Part shown: piece after piece, positions 25,257 to 33,365 of the stretch | How the letters are laid out: each line of letters starts with the position of its first letter | How positions within the stretch are numbered: position 1 is the stretch's first letter | Assembly (NCBI GenBank): GCA_965201115.1 | Contig: OZ241745.1 | Coordinates: forward strand, 1,984,001 to 2,048,000 | DNA: 64,000 nucleotides | Origin: JANQOH01 sp965201115 | GTDB lineage: Bacteria; Pseudomonadota; Alphaproteobacteria; UBA7887 | Reading direction: 5' to 3' | Notes under the pieces: model-generated | Seen by the model: the letters and a program-made list of their open reading frames with translations, nothing else | What the model was told of the DNA's origin: nothing | Databases searched by the model: none | Position numbers and translations under genes: made by a program

Positions 25257-28061
25257 TTACTCGGCGCAGTCGGTGCAGACCGCGCCGAAACTGCCGATCA
25301 TGCCCGCATATTGCGGAATATGCGGCGCCGCCGGCGCCCACCAGGTCCCCGCCGTCTCAAGGGCGTCTTGCGGGCCGTAGAACGCGCCCTCGAATTCGCC
25401 CGCCCCCCACGTGTAGGACATGGGGAAATCGCCCCCGCCATTGGTCTGCGGCTCGCCTTCCGTTTCCGGCGTCGCGTCGCCGTTGTAGCGGCCGCCGCTC
25501 CCGATATCGCCCGCCAGATTGATCGTCCCGTGGACCGTTCTGTGGCCCCGGTCGATTACGGCGGTTTCCCGATTGGTCCACGCGCCGGCTACCGTGGCGT
25601 ATTCCAGCCCGGAGATCGCGCCCGAGACCTTGTTGGCCTCGACGTCGTCGTCCGCGCCGGCGCCGAACGCGCAAGTCCCGTTGCCGCCAATGCAGGCGGT
25701 AAGCGCCACATTGCCGCGCAGGCGAACCATGTCGCCGATCCAGTTCGACGGGCAGTTGGCGGTTCCGGCGTCGCCGCAGTGGGGCAGCCCGTTGAAGCCG
25801 TGCGTTGTATGCACAGCTTCCGTATTGTTGGCGGGCAACAGAATCCAGCCTGCGGTCCTGCCGGAGAAGGTCGCCGCGATCGGATCCGCCGTGTCGGCGG
25901 GGATATCCGGAGTCGCCGGGTCGCCGTCGAAGGCGTCGAACCCATAGTGGAAGGTCTGCAGGCGGCTGGCCCAAAGGTCGCGGGCGTCGTAGCCGAGAAA
26001 GCGGAACAGCCCGTAGGCCGCGTATTGCAGATAGAGCTGCTCGTCGTCCGCCGTGCCGGCGATCCCGTCCGTCCCGGCGTCCGGGCCGGCATGGTTCGAC
26101 AAAAACGCCTCGTAGGCGCCGCCGCCGTGGACTCCCGCGATGGGATCGTCGCGGAGGCGGACATACAGCGGGACGCCGTCGCCGTTCGTCAGTTGGTTGT
26201 TGCCGTCCGCGTCCATCCACTTGTAGTGCCCCTCGGGCACGGTCGCGCCGGCGGCTATGGGGACGGTAACCGGGTCTCCGTCATCGTCGCGGACAAGGTC
26301 CCTCTTCGGGCTCGGCACGTCCATCAGCCACCGGTAGCCGCGCTCCCCGTAGGGATCGGGCGAAGGCGCGCCGAAGGAGATCTCGAGGTCGTCGGTCACC
26401 TTGTTGTCATGCTCCAGGTCGCTGCCGACCGGGCCCTTCGCGGCAAACGCCTCGAGGTCGCCGAAGATAAGCGCGCCGTCGCCGGTCCCGCCGAAGAGCA
26501 TGGTCCAGCCGCGTTCGTCGTCGTAATAACGGAACGACATCTGCGGAATCGCATCCGAGCTCTTCCACGTCGAGTCGGCGTCGTCGGCGGCCCTGATGAG
26601 ACCGTCCTCGGCGGCGCCGGCGACGCTGGGAGCGCTGGGATCGTCCGTGCGCCGGCCCTGGATTCTCAACCTCTCCTTGGCCGCGTATCCGCCCACGGCG
26701 CTCGCGAGAATATAGTCTCCCAAGGTCCCGCCGTTGGCGGTCACGTAGGCTTGGTCCGCCCGGGCCTGCGGGGCGCGCAGCTCGCCGCGGAAAACCGTGC
26801 CCCGTCCGGGAAAATGCGTCGTCGCCGGATTGCCGGCTCCGAGGATCGACGGCGAGTCTTCGGCATGGACGACCGCGGGCGGCGCCTCCCTGGGCGTGTA
26901 CGGATCGGCGCCGGCCGTGGCGGTGTATTTGATGTGCTCTCCCCAACCCGTGCCGGCGCGCGCGTCGTAGCCCTCGTGGATGACGATCTCGACGCCGTCG
27001 GCGCCGACCGGCACGCGCCGCGTTCTCTCGACCCTGGCGCCGACCGGGCGCGCCGCGGGGCGGTCGACGTTTTCGCCGAAAAGCAGCGTCGCGATGTCGA
27101 GTTGCGCATCGAGCGCCGCCTTCTCCCGTTCGAGCGCCGCCTTCTCCCGTTCGAGCGTCGCGACCCTGGCGTTGGCGGCGGCCAGTTGCCCCTTGAGTTC
27201 GTCCGCCCGGGCGTTGGCGGCGGCCAATTGCGTTCGCAGCGCCGCCGCGCCATCGGTGGCGGTTTTCAGCTGCCCCTCGAGCTCGGTCGCGCGCCCCCTG
27301 GCGGTCGCCAGTTGCCCCTCGAGCTCCGTCGCGCGCGCCCGGGCGGTCCGGAGCTCTGCGTCCTTGGCGGCCACATCCCCGGTCAGCCGCGTTACGTCGG
27401 TTTCCGCCGCGTCGAGCTCGCGGCGAAGAACCGGCGTCAGCGAGAGTTGCGCGGCCAACAGCGCGTTCTGCGCCTGCGTGAGCGCCCCCGAGGCCTCGGC
27501 GTCGGGCATGTCCTCCAGCAGGCCCTGCGCTGTCGCCACGGCCCCGAGCGCGTTCATCACCGCCGTTTGCGCGAGGTCCAGCGCCGTGTGGGCGTCGGCC
27601 GCGACCGGCGCCGAAGCGCCCGCGGCAACCGCCGCGCCGGCTTCGTTCACCGCTTCTACAAGCCTGTCGATCGCCGTCTTCGTCGCCTCCAGCGCAATGC
27701 GGGTAGCTTTCCGCGCCTCGGTCTCGCCATCGACGGGCGGCAGCGCCATCGCCGCGTCTTCAAGCTCGCCGCTGATCTCGGTCAGTGTCTCGCCGAGCCG
27801 CATGCGCGCGGCGGGGTCGCCCGCGGCGCCTTGCGCCAACGCGGCCTGGGCATCGAGCAGCGCGGTCCGTGCTTCCGCGAGCGCCGTCCGGGCGGCGTCG
27901 CGCTCGCCTCGCGCCTCATCGCGCTCGCCCCGCGCCTCGTCGCGCTCGGCCGCGACCCGGTCGAGTTCGGCTTGCGGCGCCCCGCCGCCGGTACCGCCGC
28001 CGCAGGCGGCAAGACCGAGCGCGGCGCAGCAGATCGACGCGAGCAACAGTCGGGAATTCAT
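25257..28061 (-). CDS. Large surface lipoprotein with coiled coil and TbpB-like barrel
   Basis: A protein of 934 residues. It begins with a lipoprotein signal (MNSRLLLASICCAALGLAACGGG; lipobox LAAC). A long alanine/glutamate-rich coiled coil follows (about 30-320, heptads such as LEREKAALEREKAAL). The globular part ends in a segment resembling the beta-barrel domain of transferrin-binding protein B: KVSGAISGLEY, then HGTINLAGDI, GAGEFEGAFYGPQ, ETAGTWW and GSFGAV. Such proteins are surface lipoproteins that capture host or environmental ligands, but no ligand can be named. The ATG at 28061 is chosen because GGAG lies ten bases upstream and the signal follows at once; two in-frame or nearby ATGs lie upstream. 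A 12-G tract sits in the leader. No TonB receptor is adjacent. Confidence 0.65.
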   Translation of the reverse strand: MNSRLLLASICCAALGLAACGGGTGGGAPQAELDRVAAERDEARGERDEARGERDAARTALAEARTALLDAQAALAQGAAGDPAARMRLGETLTEISGELEDAAMALPPVDGETEARKATRIALEATKTAIDRLVEAVNEAGAAVAAGASAPVAADAHTALDLAQTAVMNALGAVATAQGLLEDMPDAEASGALTQAQNALLAAQLSLTPVLRRELDAAETDVTRLTGDVAAKDAELRTARARATELEGQLATARGRATELEGQLKTATDGAAALRTQLAAANARADELKGQLAAANARVATLEREKAALEREKAALDAQLDIATLLFGENVDRPAARPVGARVERTRRVPVGADGVEIVIHEGYDARAGTGWGEHIKYTATAGADPYTPREAPPAVVHAEDSPSILGAGNPATTHFPGRGTVFRGELRAPQARADQAYVTANGGTLGDYILASAVGGYAAKERLRIQGRRTDDPSAPSVAGAAEDGLIRAADDADSTWKSSDAIPQMSFRYYDDERGWTMLFGGTGDGALIFGDLEAFAAKGPVGSDLEHDNKVTDDLEISFGAPSPDPYGERGYRWLMDVPSPKRDLVRDDDGDPVTVPIAAGATVPEGHYKWMDADGNNQLTNGDGVPLYVRLRDDPIAGVHGGGAYEAFLSNHAGPDAGTDGIAGTADDEQLYLQYAAYGLFRFLGYDARDLWASRLQTFHYGFDAFDGDPATPDIPADTADPIAATFSGRTAGWILLPANNTEAVHTTHGFNGLPHCGDAGTANCPSNWIGDMVRLRGNVALTACIGGNGTCAFGAGADDDVEANKVSGAISGLEYATVAGAWTNRETAVIDRGHRTVHGTINLAGDIGSGGRYNGDATPETEGEPQTNGGGDFPMSYTWGAGEFEGAFYGPQDALETAGTWWAPAAPHIPQYAGMIGSFGAVCTDCAE

Positions 28062-28099
28062 GGTCTCATGCTCCATTCCGGATTGCGGGCATAAAGGAG

Positions 28100-28111
28100 C
28101 CCCCCCCCCCC
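28100..28111 (-). repeat. 12-base homopolymer (poly-G on the coding strand) in the lipoprotein leader
   Basis: Twelve consecutive C on the plus strand, 39-50 bp upstream of the lipoprotein start and about 45 bp downstream of its likely promoter. It is the longest homopolymer I noticed in the window. Tracts of this kind in front of surface lipoprotein genes often vary in length by slippage and switch expression. Just after the tract is a short reading frame (ATG at 28092, stop at 28066) that ends before the real start. Confidence 0.85.
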
Positions 28112-28158
28112 GGCGCGTTTCCAGCGGGAAAACGAGCGACTGCCTTGCATTTACCCGA

Positions 28159-28188
28159 ACTATCTACCACCGCGCCCGGGTTTGTCAA
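28159..28188 (-). promoter_or_regulatory. Putative promoter of the lipoprotein gene
   Basis: On the minus strand a perfect TTGACA (28183-28188) is followed by GATAGT (28159-28164, 18-bp spacer) or TAGATA (28161-28166, 16-bp spacer). The surroundings are AT-richer than usual here. The predicted leader is about 90 nt and contains the poly-G tract. Confidence 0.6.
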
Positions 28189-28221
28189 CAGCGGCGAACG
28201 GGAATTTTTCGGCGGCGGCGC

Positions 28222-28484
28222 AACCCCGCCGAAGGCGGGGCCCGGGACCGCGGGCATCCTGCCCGCACGTTCCCGCGCGCCGCGATGTCGGCGGGAAAGC
28301 GCGAAATGCTTACCCCGCCGAAGGCGGGGCCCGGGACCGCGGGCATCCTGCCCGCACGTTTCCACGCGCCGCGATGTCGGCGGGAAAGCGCGAAATGCTT
28401 ACCCCGCCGAAGGCGGGGCCTGGGTGCGCGGGCGTCTCGCCCGCACGTTTCCACGCGCCGCAGCGCCGGCGGGAAAGCGCGGTC
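28222..28484 (+). repeat. Three tandem 89-bp REP-like units
   Basis: Three head-to-tail units whose CCCCGCC stems start at 28224, 28313 and 28402, so the period is exactly 89 bp. Each has hairpin CCCCGCCGAAGGCGGGG, then a GCGGGC-loop-GCCCGC hairpin, the block CACGTTTCC (or TTCCC), and GCCGGCGGGAAAGCGC or close. Units are joined by GAAATGCTTA. The third differs most (GGGCGTCTCGCCC loop). No unique spacers occur, so this is not a CRISPR array. Confidence 0.85.
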
Positions 28485-28486
28485 GC

Positions 28487-28614
28487 GCCGCCCCGCCGAA
28501 CGACCCGGCAGCCATAACCCCCGCCATAACCGACCGTTAGACCCGCCGCGCAAGCCCCCGCAGGGGAGGACCATGGTCCTTCTGCCGCACCCCGCCCCAA
28601 AACGCTTTAATACC
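28487..28614 (+). repeat. Duplicated gene leader (copy 1), next to the REP array
   Basis: About 130 bp including the ribosome site and ATG of the gp27-like gene. The reverse complement of 51352-51480 matches it well, sharing GGGAGGACCATGGTC, CCCCGCCCCAA and GCGCTTTAATACC-like blocks, and it too directly follows a REP-like unit. The two loci therefore carry the same REP-leader-start order. Confidence 0.6.
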
Positions 28615-29706
28615 CGCATGACCGAAGCACACACCGCCGCCGTCCCCGCCGACGGCGAGCCGCGCGCAGCCGCCGCGCCCGACAACGCCGCCGCCGCGCC
28701 CACCGAACCCGAAACCCAACCCCCCGGCGACCCCCTCCGCCACAACCGCGGAAACCGATCCACAATCGCCGACCTCCCCAACACCGTCCGAGCCGATATC
28801 TGCCGCGAAATCCGCGCCGGAACCCCCGACAGCGCCATCGCCGAAACCCTCCGCGCGCGCGGATACCCCGTATCCCGATCCGCCATATACCGCTTCCGGA
28901 AAGCCGCCGCCGACAGCCTCGCCCAATGGTCCGAAATCCGCGACGCAGCCGCACTCTGGTGCGAAGGCGGAACCCACGAAGCCCTCGCCGAAATGCTCCG
29001 CGTCGCCGCCTTCGCCATCGCCGCGCGCATCGACCCCGCCGCCCCCGACGCCGCCGACAACACCCGCGGCGTAGCCCGCATGGTGCGCGCCATCCGCGAC
29101 CTCGCCGCCGCCGAAGCCGCGCAGAAAACCGCCGCCGCCCAGGCCGGCCCGCGCCGCGGCGCGCCCGGTTCCATCGACGACCCCCGCCTGCCCTCGCTCC
29201 CGCCCCCGAACACATGGGACGCCGATGCCCAGGCCGCCGCCAACCCCGGCCCCCCCAAGCCGCCCCGCCGCCCGTGGACCGACCGGGACTGGCTGGAGTA
29301 CGACAGACACATCCAGGAGGGCGAACGCAAGGCCCGCGAAGCCGACCGCGAACGCCGCGAAGCCGAACGCGAACGCCGCGAGGCCGAACGCGAATACGAA
29401 CCCGCGTACGACCCCGAAACCGCCGAACGCCCCGCCGCCGAACGCCCCCGAGCCCCGCGGAGCCCCGCAATCCCCCGCAACGCCGCCGAAGGCGCGAACT
29501 GCCCGGGCCCGCGGGCGTCCCGCCCGCACGTTCCCGCAACGCACGATGTCGGCAGGGAAGGCGCGGCCTGCCCCGGGCCCGGCGGATCCCCGCAATGCCC
29601 CGCAACCGCCCCCCGGAACCGCCGGGCCCGCCCGCCCCGCGACCGCCGAAGCCCCGCCCGCCGCCGCCCCGCCCGCCCCGAACGGGCGAAACGGCAGCAA
29701 TGCTGA
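28573..29706 (+). CDS. Orphan Mu gp27-like (DUF3486) helix-turn-helix protein with repeat-derived tail
   Basis: A reading frame of 377 residues. Residues about 62-112 (STIADLPNTVRADICREI, then SRSAIYRFRKA) resemble the DUF3486 family of Mu-like phage gp27, small terminase-like DNA-binding proteins. A helical region follows to about residue 170. The rest is low-complexity: heptads such as REAERERREAE (about 255-275), then proline/arginine-rich sequence. Part of the tail (from about 29505) is translated REP-like repeat, so the original stop was probably lost. The ATG at 28573 follows GGGGAGGA and is preferred; a second ATG is at 28618. No other phage genes are nearby. DNA binding is inference. 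Confidence 0.5.
   Translation: MVLLPHPAPKRFNTRMTEAHTAAVPADGEPRAAAAPDNAAAAPTEPETQPPGDPLRHNRGNRSTIADLPNTVRADICREIRAGTPDSAIAETLRARGYPVSRSAIYRFRKAAADSLAQWSEIRDAAALWCEGGTHEALAEMLRVAAFAIAARIDPAAPDAADNTRGVARMVRAIRDLAAAEAAQKTAAAQAGPRRGAPGSIDDPRLPSLPPPNTWDADAQAAANPGPPKPPRRPWTDRDWLEYDRHIQEGERKAREADRERREAERERREAEREYEPAYDPETAERPAAERPRAPRSPAIPRNAAEGANCPGPRASRPHVPATHDVGREGAACPGPGGSPQCPATAPRNRRARPPRDRRSPARRRPARPERAKRQQC
29505..29575 (+). repeat. REP-like element inside the gp27-like frame
   Basis: A partial unit lacking the first hairpin but keeping GCGGGCGTCCCGCCCGC, ACGTTCCCGC and GATGTCGGCAGGGAAGGCGC. It is read in frame as part of the protein tail. Confidence 0.65.
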
Positions 29707-29800
29707 GCGCCTGTACCGAAATGCCAACCCCGCCGAAGGCGGGGCCCGGGACCGCGGGCATCCTGCCCGCACGTTTGCGCCACACGCAACGCCGGCGGGG
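29707..29800 (+). repeat. REP-like element downstream of the gp27-like gene
   Basis: A full unit starting CTGTACCGAAATGCC with hairpins CCCCGCCGAAGGCGGGG and GCGGGCATCCTGCCCGC, ending GCCGGCGGGGAAGGCGC. A decayed partial unit follows to about 29850. The rest of the gap up to rpsT holds only the rpsT promoter. Confidence 0.75.
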
Positions 29801-29934
29801 AAGGCGCGAACGCCCCGGCTGCGAGGGCGTCCCCGCCCGCGCGTCCCGCCCGCGCCGAAGTCGCGCCATGACGGGCGCGCGTCCCCGCCAACGCCGCGCC
29901 GCGCGCATACGATTCGCGAATCGGGCGAATCGTG

Positions 29935-29963
29935 TTGACACTGCCAAGGCGGCGGGCTATACG
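29935..29963 (+). promoter_or_regulatory. Promoter of rpsT
   Basis: Consensus TTGACA (29935-29940), a 17-bp spacer and TATACG (29958-29963), ending 49 bp before the rpsT start. This is the best sigma-70 type match in the window. Confidence 0.75.
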
Positions 29964-30012
29964 CGCCGCCCGGCCGGGCAGGCGGCGTTTCAGAGGGCGA
30001 ATCGAGGCGGCA

Positions 30013-30273
30013 ATGGCGCACCACAAATCGGCGAAAAAACGAATACGGCGGAACGAACGGCGGCGCGTAATCGACCGCGCGCGGCGGGGGCGCATCGGAA
30101 CCTCGCTGAAAGCGGTCGAATCGGCAATCGGCGCCAACGATCGCGAGGCCGCGGAGAGCGCCTTCCGCGCCGCGCAGCCGCTGTTGATGCGCGGCGTGTC
30201 GAAGGGCGTCGTCGCGCGCAACGCCATGCGGCGCAAACTGTCGCGCCTCTCGGCGCGCATAAAGGCGCTGTAG
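30013..30273 (+). CDS. rpsT: 30S ribosomal protein S20
   Basis: The 86 residues match S20 from end to end: MAHHKSAKKRIRRNERRR at the N terminus and KGVVARNAMRRKLSRLSARI near the C terminus. It binds 16S rRNA early in assembly. The ATG at 30013 is the conserved start; upstream in-frame codons lie in the leader. The position just before dnaA is common in alphaproteobacteria. Confidence 0.97.
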   Translation: MAHHKSAKKRIRRNERRRVIDRARRGRIGTSLKAVESAIGANDREAAESAFRAAQPLLMRGVSKGVVARNAMRRKLSRLSARIKAL

Positions 30274-30278
30274 CGCCT

Positions 30279-30313
30279 GCGGGCCGCCCGGCCCGCGCCT
30301 GGCGCATGTTTTC
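30279..30313 (+). terminator. Putative terminator after rpsT
   Basis: Stem GCGGGCC (30279-30285), loop GCCC, stem GGCCCGC (30290-30296), followed after 12 bases by TTTT. The stem is good but the T run is short and distant. Confidence 0.4.
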
Positions 30314-30690
30314 CCTGTTTTCTCGCGCGCCGCCGGCGCGCCGCGCCCCCGCGCGCCCCGCGGGCATGGGCCGTCGCCCCGCCCGCGCCCGCCCCGGCGC
30401 CCGGGAACGCGCCGGCAGCCGTGTTGCCAGCGGCCCGGCCCCGCGCTAGCCTGCGCGGGCCGGCGCGGCGGGCGGCAATGAAACCCAAGTCATTGCTTGT
30501 CCCGCGCGCGGGTTTTCGTGTTTCCGCATGTACAGAGAGCGCATGACATGCCCGTAATGCTTTCCGAATACAGCCGCTTCATGAGTCGTTTATTGTGCGG
30601 TTCGGCGGCGTTCGCCGGGTTCGGCAAGCCGCGCCGGCGCCGCGGAAGACCGGACGGGGGCGGCGCGGCGCGCGCGGAAAGGAGCGGGCG
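30314..30690 (+). other. Gap between rpsT and dnaA
   Basis: About 380 bp with no convincing gene. I searched by eye for DnaA boxes (TTATCCACA and close variants) and found none good enough to call an origin here. An AT-richer stretch lies at 30545-30600. The last 15 bp give the dnaA ribosome site (GGAAAGGAG). Confidence 0.5.
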
Positions 30691-32037
30691 ATGACCGGGT
30701 TCGACGGCGAACATTGTTGGCGGCGCGTCCGCGAGCGGCTGCGCGCCGAGCTCGGCAACACCGCTTTCGAGCGCTGGATCGACCGGATTGCGCTCGATTC
30801 GGCCGGCGGCGGGCGCGTCGTGCTGTCGGCGGAGACCGCGTTCCTGCGCCGCTGGGTAGAGCCGCATTACGGCGATCGCATCCGCGCGCTGTGGCGGCGC
30901 GAGGCCCCGTCGGTGCGGAGCGTCGAATTCACGGTGCGCCCGGCGCTGAGCGAGGGCGAATCGGGCGCCGGGAACGACGCCGGCGCCGCGGCGGGGCCGG
31001 GCGCGTTCGGCGCGTGGCTCGACGAGCGCTACGATTTCGAGAATTTCGTCGTCGGCAAGCCCAACGAATTCGCGCACGCGGCGGCCGTCGCGGTCGCGGA
31101 AGCCCACGGCGCCTCGCAATACAACCCACTCTACATTTTCGGCGGCGTCGGGCTCGGCAAGACACACCTGCTGCAGGCCATCGGTCTGCGCGCCCGCGCC
31201 CGCCGGCCCGACTGCAAGACGGTCTATCTGAGCGCCGAAAAGTTCATGTACGAGTTCATCGCCGCCCTGCGCGCCGAGGACGTGATGGCGTTCAAGGAGC
31301 ACATCCGCTCGGCCGATCTGCTGCTTGTCGACGATGTGCAGTTCATCGGCGGCAAGGAATCGACGCAGGAGGAATTTTTCCACACTTTCAATGCCTTGAT
31401 CGCCGGCGGCAAGCAGGTGGCGGTGTCGGGCGACCGCCTGCCCGGCGATCTGCGCGACATGGACGAGCGCATGCGCTCGCGGCTCGACTGGGGCCTCGTC
31501 GCCGAGGTTCACGCCACTTCGTTCGAGCTGCGGCTCGGCATTCTCCAGGCGTGGATGGAGCGCACCGGCAACGGGCTGCGCGTGCCGGGCGAGGTGCTGG
31601 AGTTGCTCGCGCGCAAGATCGCGGCGAGCGTGCGCGAACTGGAGGGCGCGCTGACCAGCCTGATCGCGCACGCGACGCTCACCGGGCGCGAGATCGACAT
31701 GGACACATGCCGCGACGTGCTGCGCGACAAGCTGCGCGGCGCGCGGCGCCCCGTCACCATCGAGGATATCCAGAACCGGGTCGCCGAATATTACGGAACG
31801 CGCGTGTCGGAAATGCGCTCGGCGCGGCGGGCGCGAATCGTCACCCGCCCCCGCCACGTCGCGATGTATCTCGCCAAGCGGCTCACGCAGCGCTCGCTGC
31901 CGGAAATCGGCCGCAAGTTCGGCAACCGCGACCACACAACCGTGCTCAACGGCGTGAAACGCATCGAGGCGCTGTGCAAGACCGACCCGCAGCTCGCCGA
32001 CGACGTGGAGCGCCTGGCGAGTACGCTCGAATCGTAG
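30691..32037 (+). CDS. dnaA: Chromosomal replication initiator DnaA
   Basis: AAA+ protein that opens the replication origin. The 448 residues contain domain I (WRRVRERLRAELGNTAFERWID), a short linker, Walker A GGVGLGKTH (about residue 152), Walker B LLVDDVQF and the C-terminal helix-turn-helix with GNRDHTTVLNGVKRI. Length is normal. The ATG at 30691 has a strong GGAAAGGAG upstream. It is followed by dnaN, recF and gyrB, the ancestral order around the origin, which makes it likely that the origin is close. Confidence 0.97.
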   Translation: MTGFDGEHCWRRVRERLRAELGNTAFERWIDRIALDSAGGGRVVLSAETAFLRRWVEPHYGDRIRALWRREAPSVRSVEFTVRPALSEGESGAGNDAGAAAGPGAFGAWLDERYDFENFVVGKPNEFAHAAAVAVAEAHGASQYNPLYIFGGVGLGKTHLLQAIGLRARARRPDCKTVYLSAEKFMYEFIAALRAEDVMAFKEHIRSADLLLVDDVQFIGGKESTQEEFFHTFNALIAGGKQVAVSGDRLPGDLRDMDERMRSRLDWGLVAEVHATSFELRLGILQAWMERTGNGLRVPGEVLELLARKIAASVRELEGALTSLIAHATLTGREIDMDTCRDVLRDKLRGARRPVTIEDIQNRVAEYYGTRVSEMRSARRARIVTRPRHVAMYLAKRLTQRSLPEIGRKFGNRDHTTVLNGVKRIEALCKTDPQLADDVERLASTLES

Positions 32038-32228
32038 CCGCCGCCGGGGGCGCCCCCTCCGCCGGCGCGGCGCGATGGCGCCGCCGCGGGGAGAAGGGCG
32101 AAAACCCCCTACCGCCGGGGCGGCGGCCGGTGTAATATGGGCGTCGAACGGGAAGCCCGCCGCGCTCCGGCGCCGGCGCGCCGATCCCGGCGTTTTCGTA
32201 TCCGAAGCCGAGGGGGCCGCGCGAGGCC

Positions 32229-33365
32229 ATGCAACTGATCGTCGAGCGGGCGGCGCTCCTGTTGGCGCTGCAACATGTCCAGGGCGTCGTCGAGCGCCGC
32301 AACACCATCCCTATCCTGTCCAACCTGCTGCTCGCGGCGGAGGGCGACCGCCTGCGCATGACGGCGACCGACATGGATATCGCGGTCGCCGACGAAGCGC
32401 CGTCGAGCGTCCGGCAAGAGGGGCGGACCACCGCCCCCGCGCACCTGCTCTACGACATCGTGCGCAAACTGCCGGAGGGCTCGCAGCTCGAGCTCGAGAC
32501 CAAGGAGGGCAACGAGCGCCTGGGCCTGGTCTGCGGCACATCGTCGTTCACGCTCAACTGCCTGCCGACCGAGGATTTCCCGGCGATGGAAGAGGGCGAG
32601 TTCCCGCACAATTTCCAAATCGCCGCGCCGCAGCTGCAACGCCTGTTCGAGAAGACGCGCTTCGCCATCTCCACCGAGGAAACGCGCTACTACCTCAACG
32701 GCGTGTACATGCACCCGATGGCCGGAACCGAGGCCGAGGCCGAGGGCGGGCGCGGCGCCCTGCGCGCGGTGGCCACCGACGGGCACCGCCTGTCGCGCGC
32801 CGAAACCGAGCTGCCCGACGGCGCCGCGGAAATGCCCGGCGTCATCGTGCCGCGCAAGGCGGTGTACGAAGTCCACAAGCTGCTCGACGGATTCGACGGC
32901 GACGTGGGCGTCGCGGCGTCCGAGAACATGATTCGCTTCACGGTCGCCGACACGGTGCTGATCGCGAAACTGGTCGACGGCACGTTCCCCGACTACGAAC
33001 GGGTTATCCCGCGCGACAACGCCAACATCATCCTCGTCCACGGCCGCAGTTTCGCGTCGGCGGTCGATCGGGTTTCGACCATATCGCCCGACAAGTCCCG
33101 CGCGGTGAAGCTGAGCCTGGAGGGCGAACGCATGGTGCTCAGCGCGCAAAGCATGGACCAGTCGGCCGCGACCGAGGAAATGACGGTCGAATACAACGGC
33201 CAACCGATGGACATCGGCTTCAATTCGCGCTATGTTCTCGACATGACGCAGCAGATCGACGGCGACACCATGCGCTTCGCCATCGCCGACGCGGGTTCGC
33301 CCGCCGTGGCCCAGGACAGCGACGACGCCACGGTCCTCTACGTCCTGATGCCGCTGCGGGTATGA
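32229..33365 (+). CDS. dnaN: DNA polymerase III beta subunit (sliding clamp)
   Basis: Ring-shaped processivity factor, 378 residues in three repeated domains. Recognisable segments are RNTIPILSNLLL at the start, the middle-domain ATDGHRLSRAETELP, and the C-terminal DATVLYVLMPLRV. The 191-bp gap after dnaA includes an AT-rich TAATAT near 32133 that might serve as a -10 box. The stop overlaps the recF start as ATGA. Confidence 0.97.
   Translation: MQLIVERAALLLALQHVQGVVERRNTIPILSNLLLAAEGDRLRMTATDMDIAVADEAPSSVRQEGRTTAPAHLLYDIVRKLPEGSQLELETKEGNERLGLVCGTSSFTLNCLPTEDFPAMEEGEFPHNFQIAAPQLQRLFEKTRFAISTEETRYYLNGVYMHPMAGTEAEAEGGRGALRAVATDGHRLSRAETELPDGAAEMPGVIVPRKAVYEVHKLLDGFDGDVGVAASENMIRFTVADTVLIAKLVDGTFPDYERVIPRDNANIILVHGRSFASAVDRVSTISPDKSRAVKLSLEGERMVLSAQSMDQSAATEEMTVEYNGQPMDIGFNSRYVLDMTQQIDGDTMRFAIADAGSPAVAQDSDDATVLYVLMPLRV

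Noticed and set aside
28222..28484. CRISPR array
   Set aside because: The three 89-bp units are contiguous variants of one sequence with only a 10-base joint; there are no unique spacers and no cas genes.
28573..29706. Mu-like prophage
   Set aside because: Only one gp27-like gene; no transposase, portal, capsid or tail genes on either side.
30274..30690. Replication origin next to dnaA
   Set aside because: No convincing DnaA boxes or AT-rich unwinding region seen by eye; gene order alone does not place the origin.
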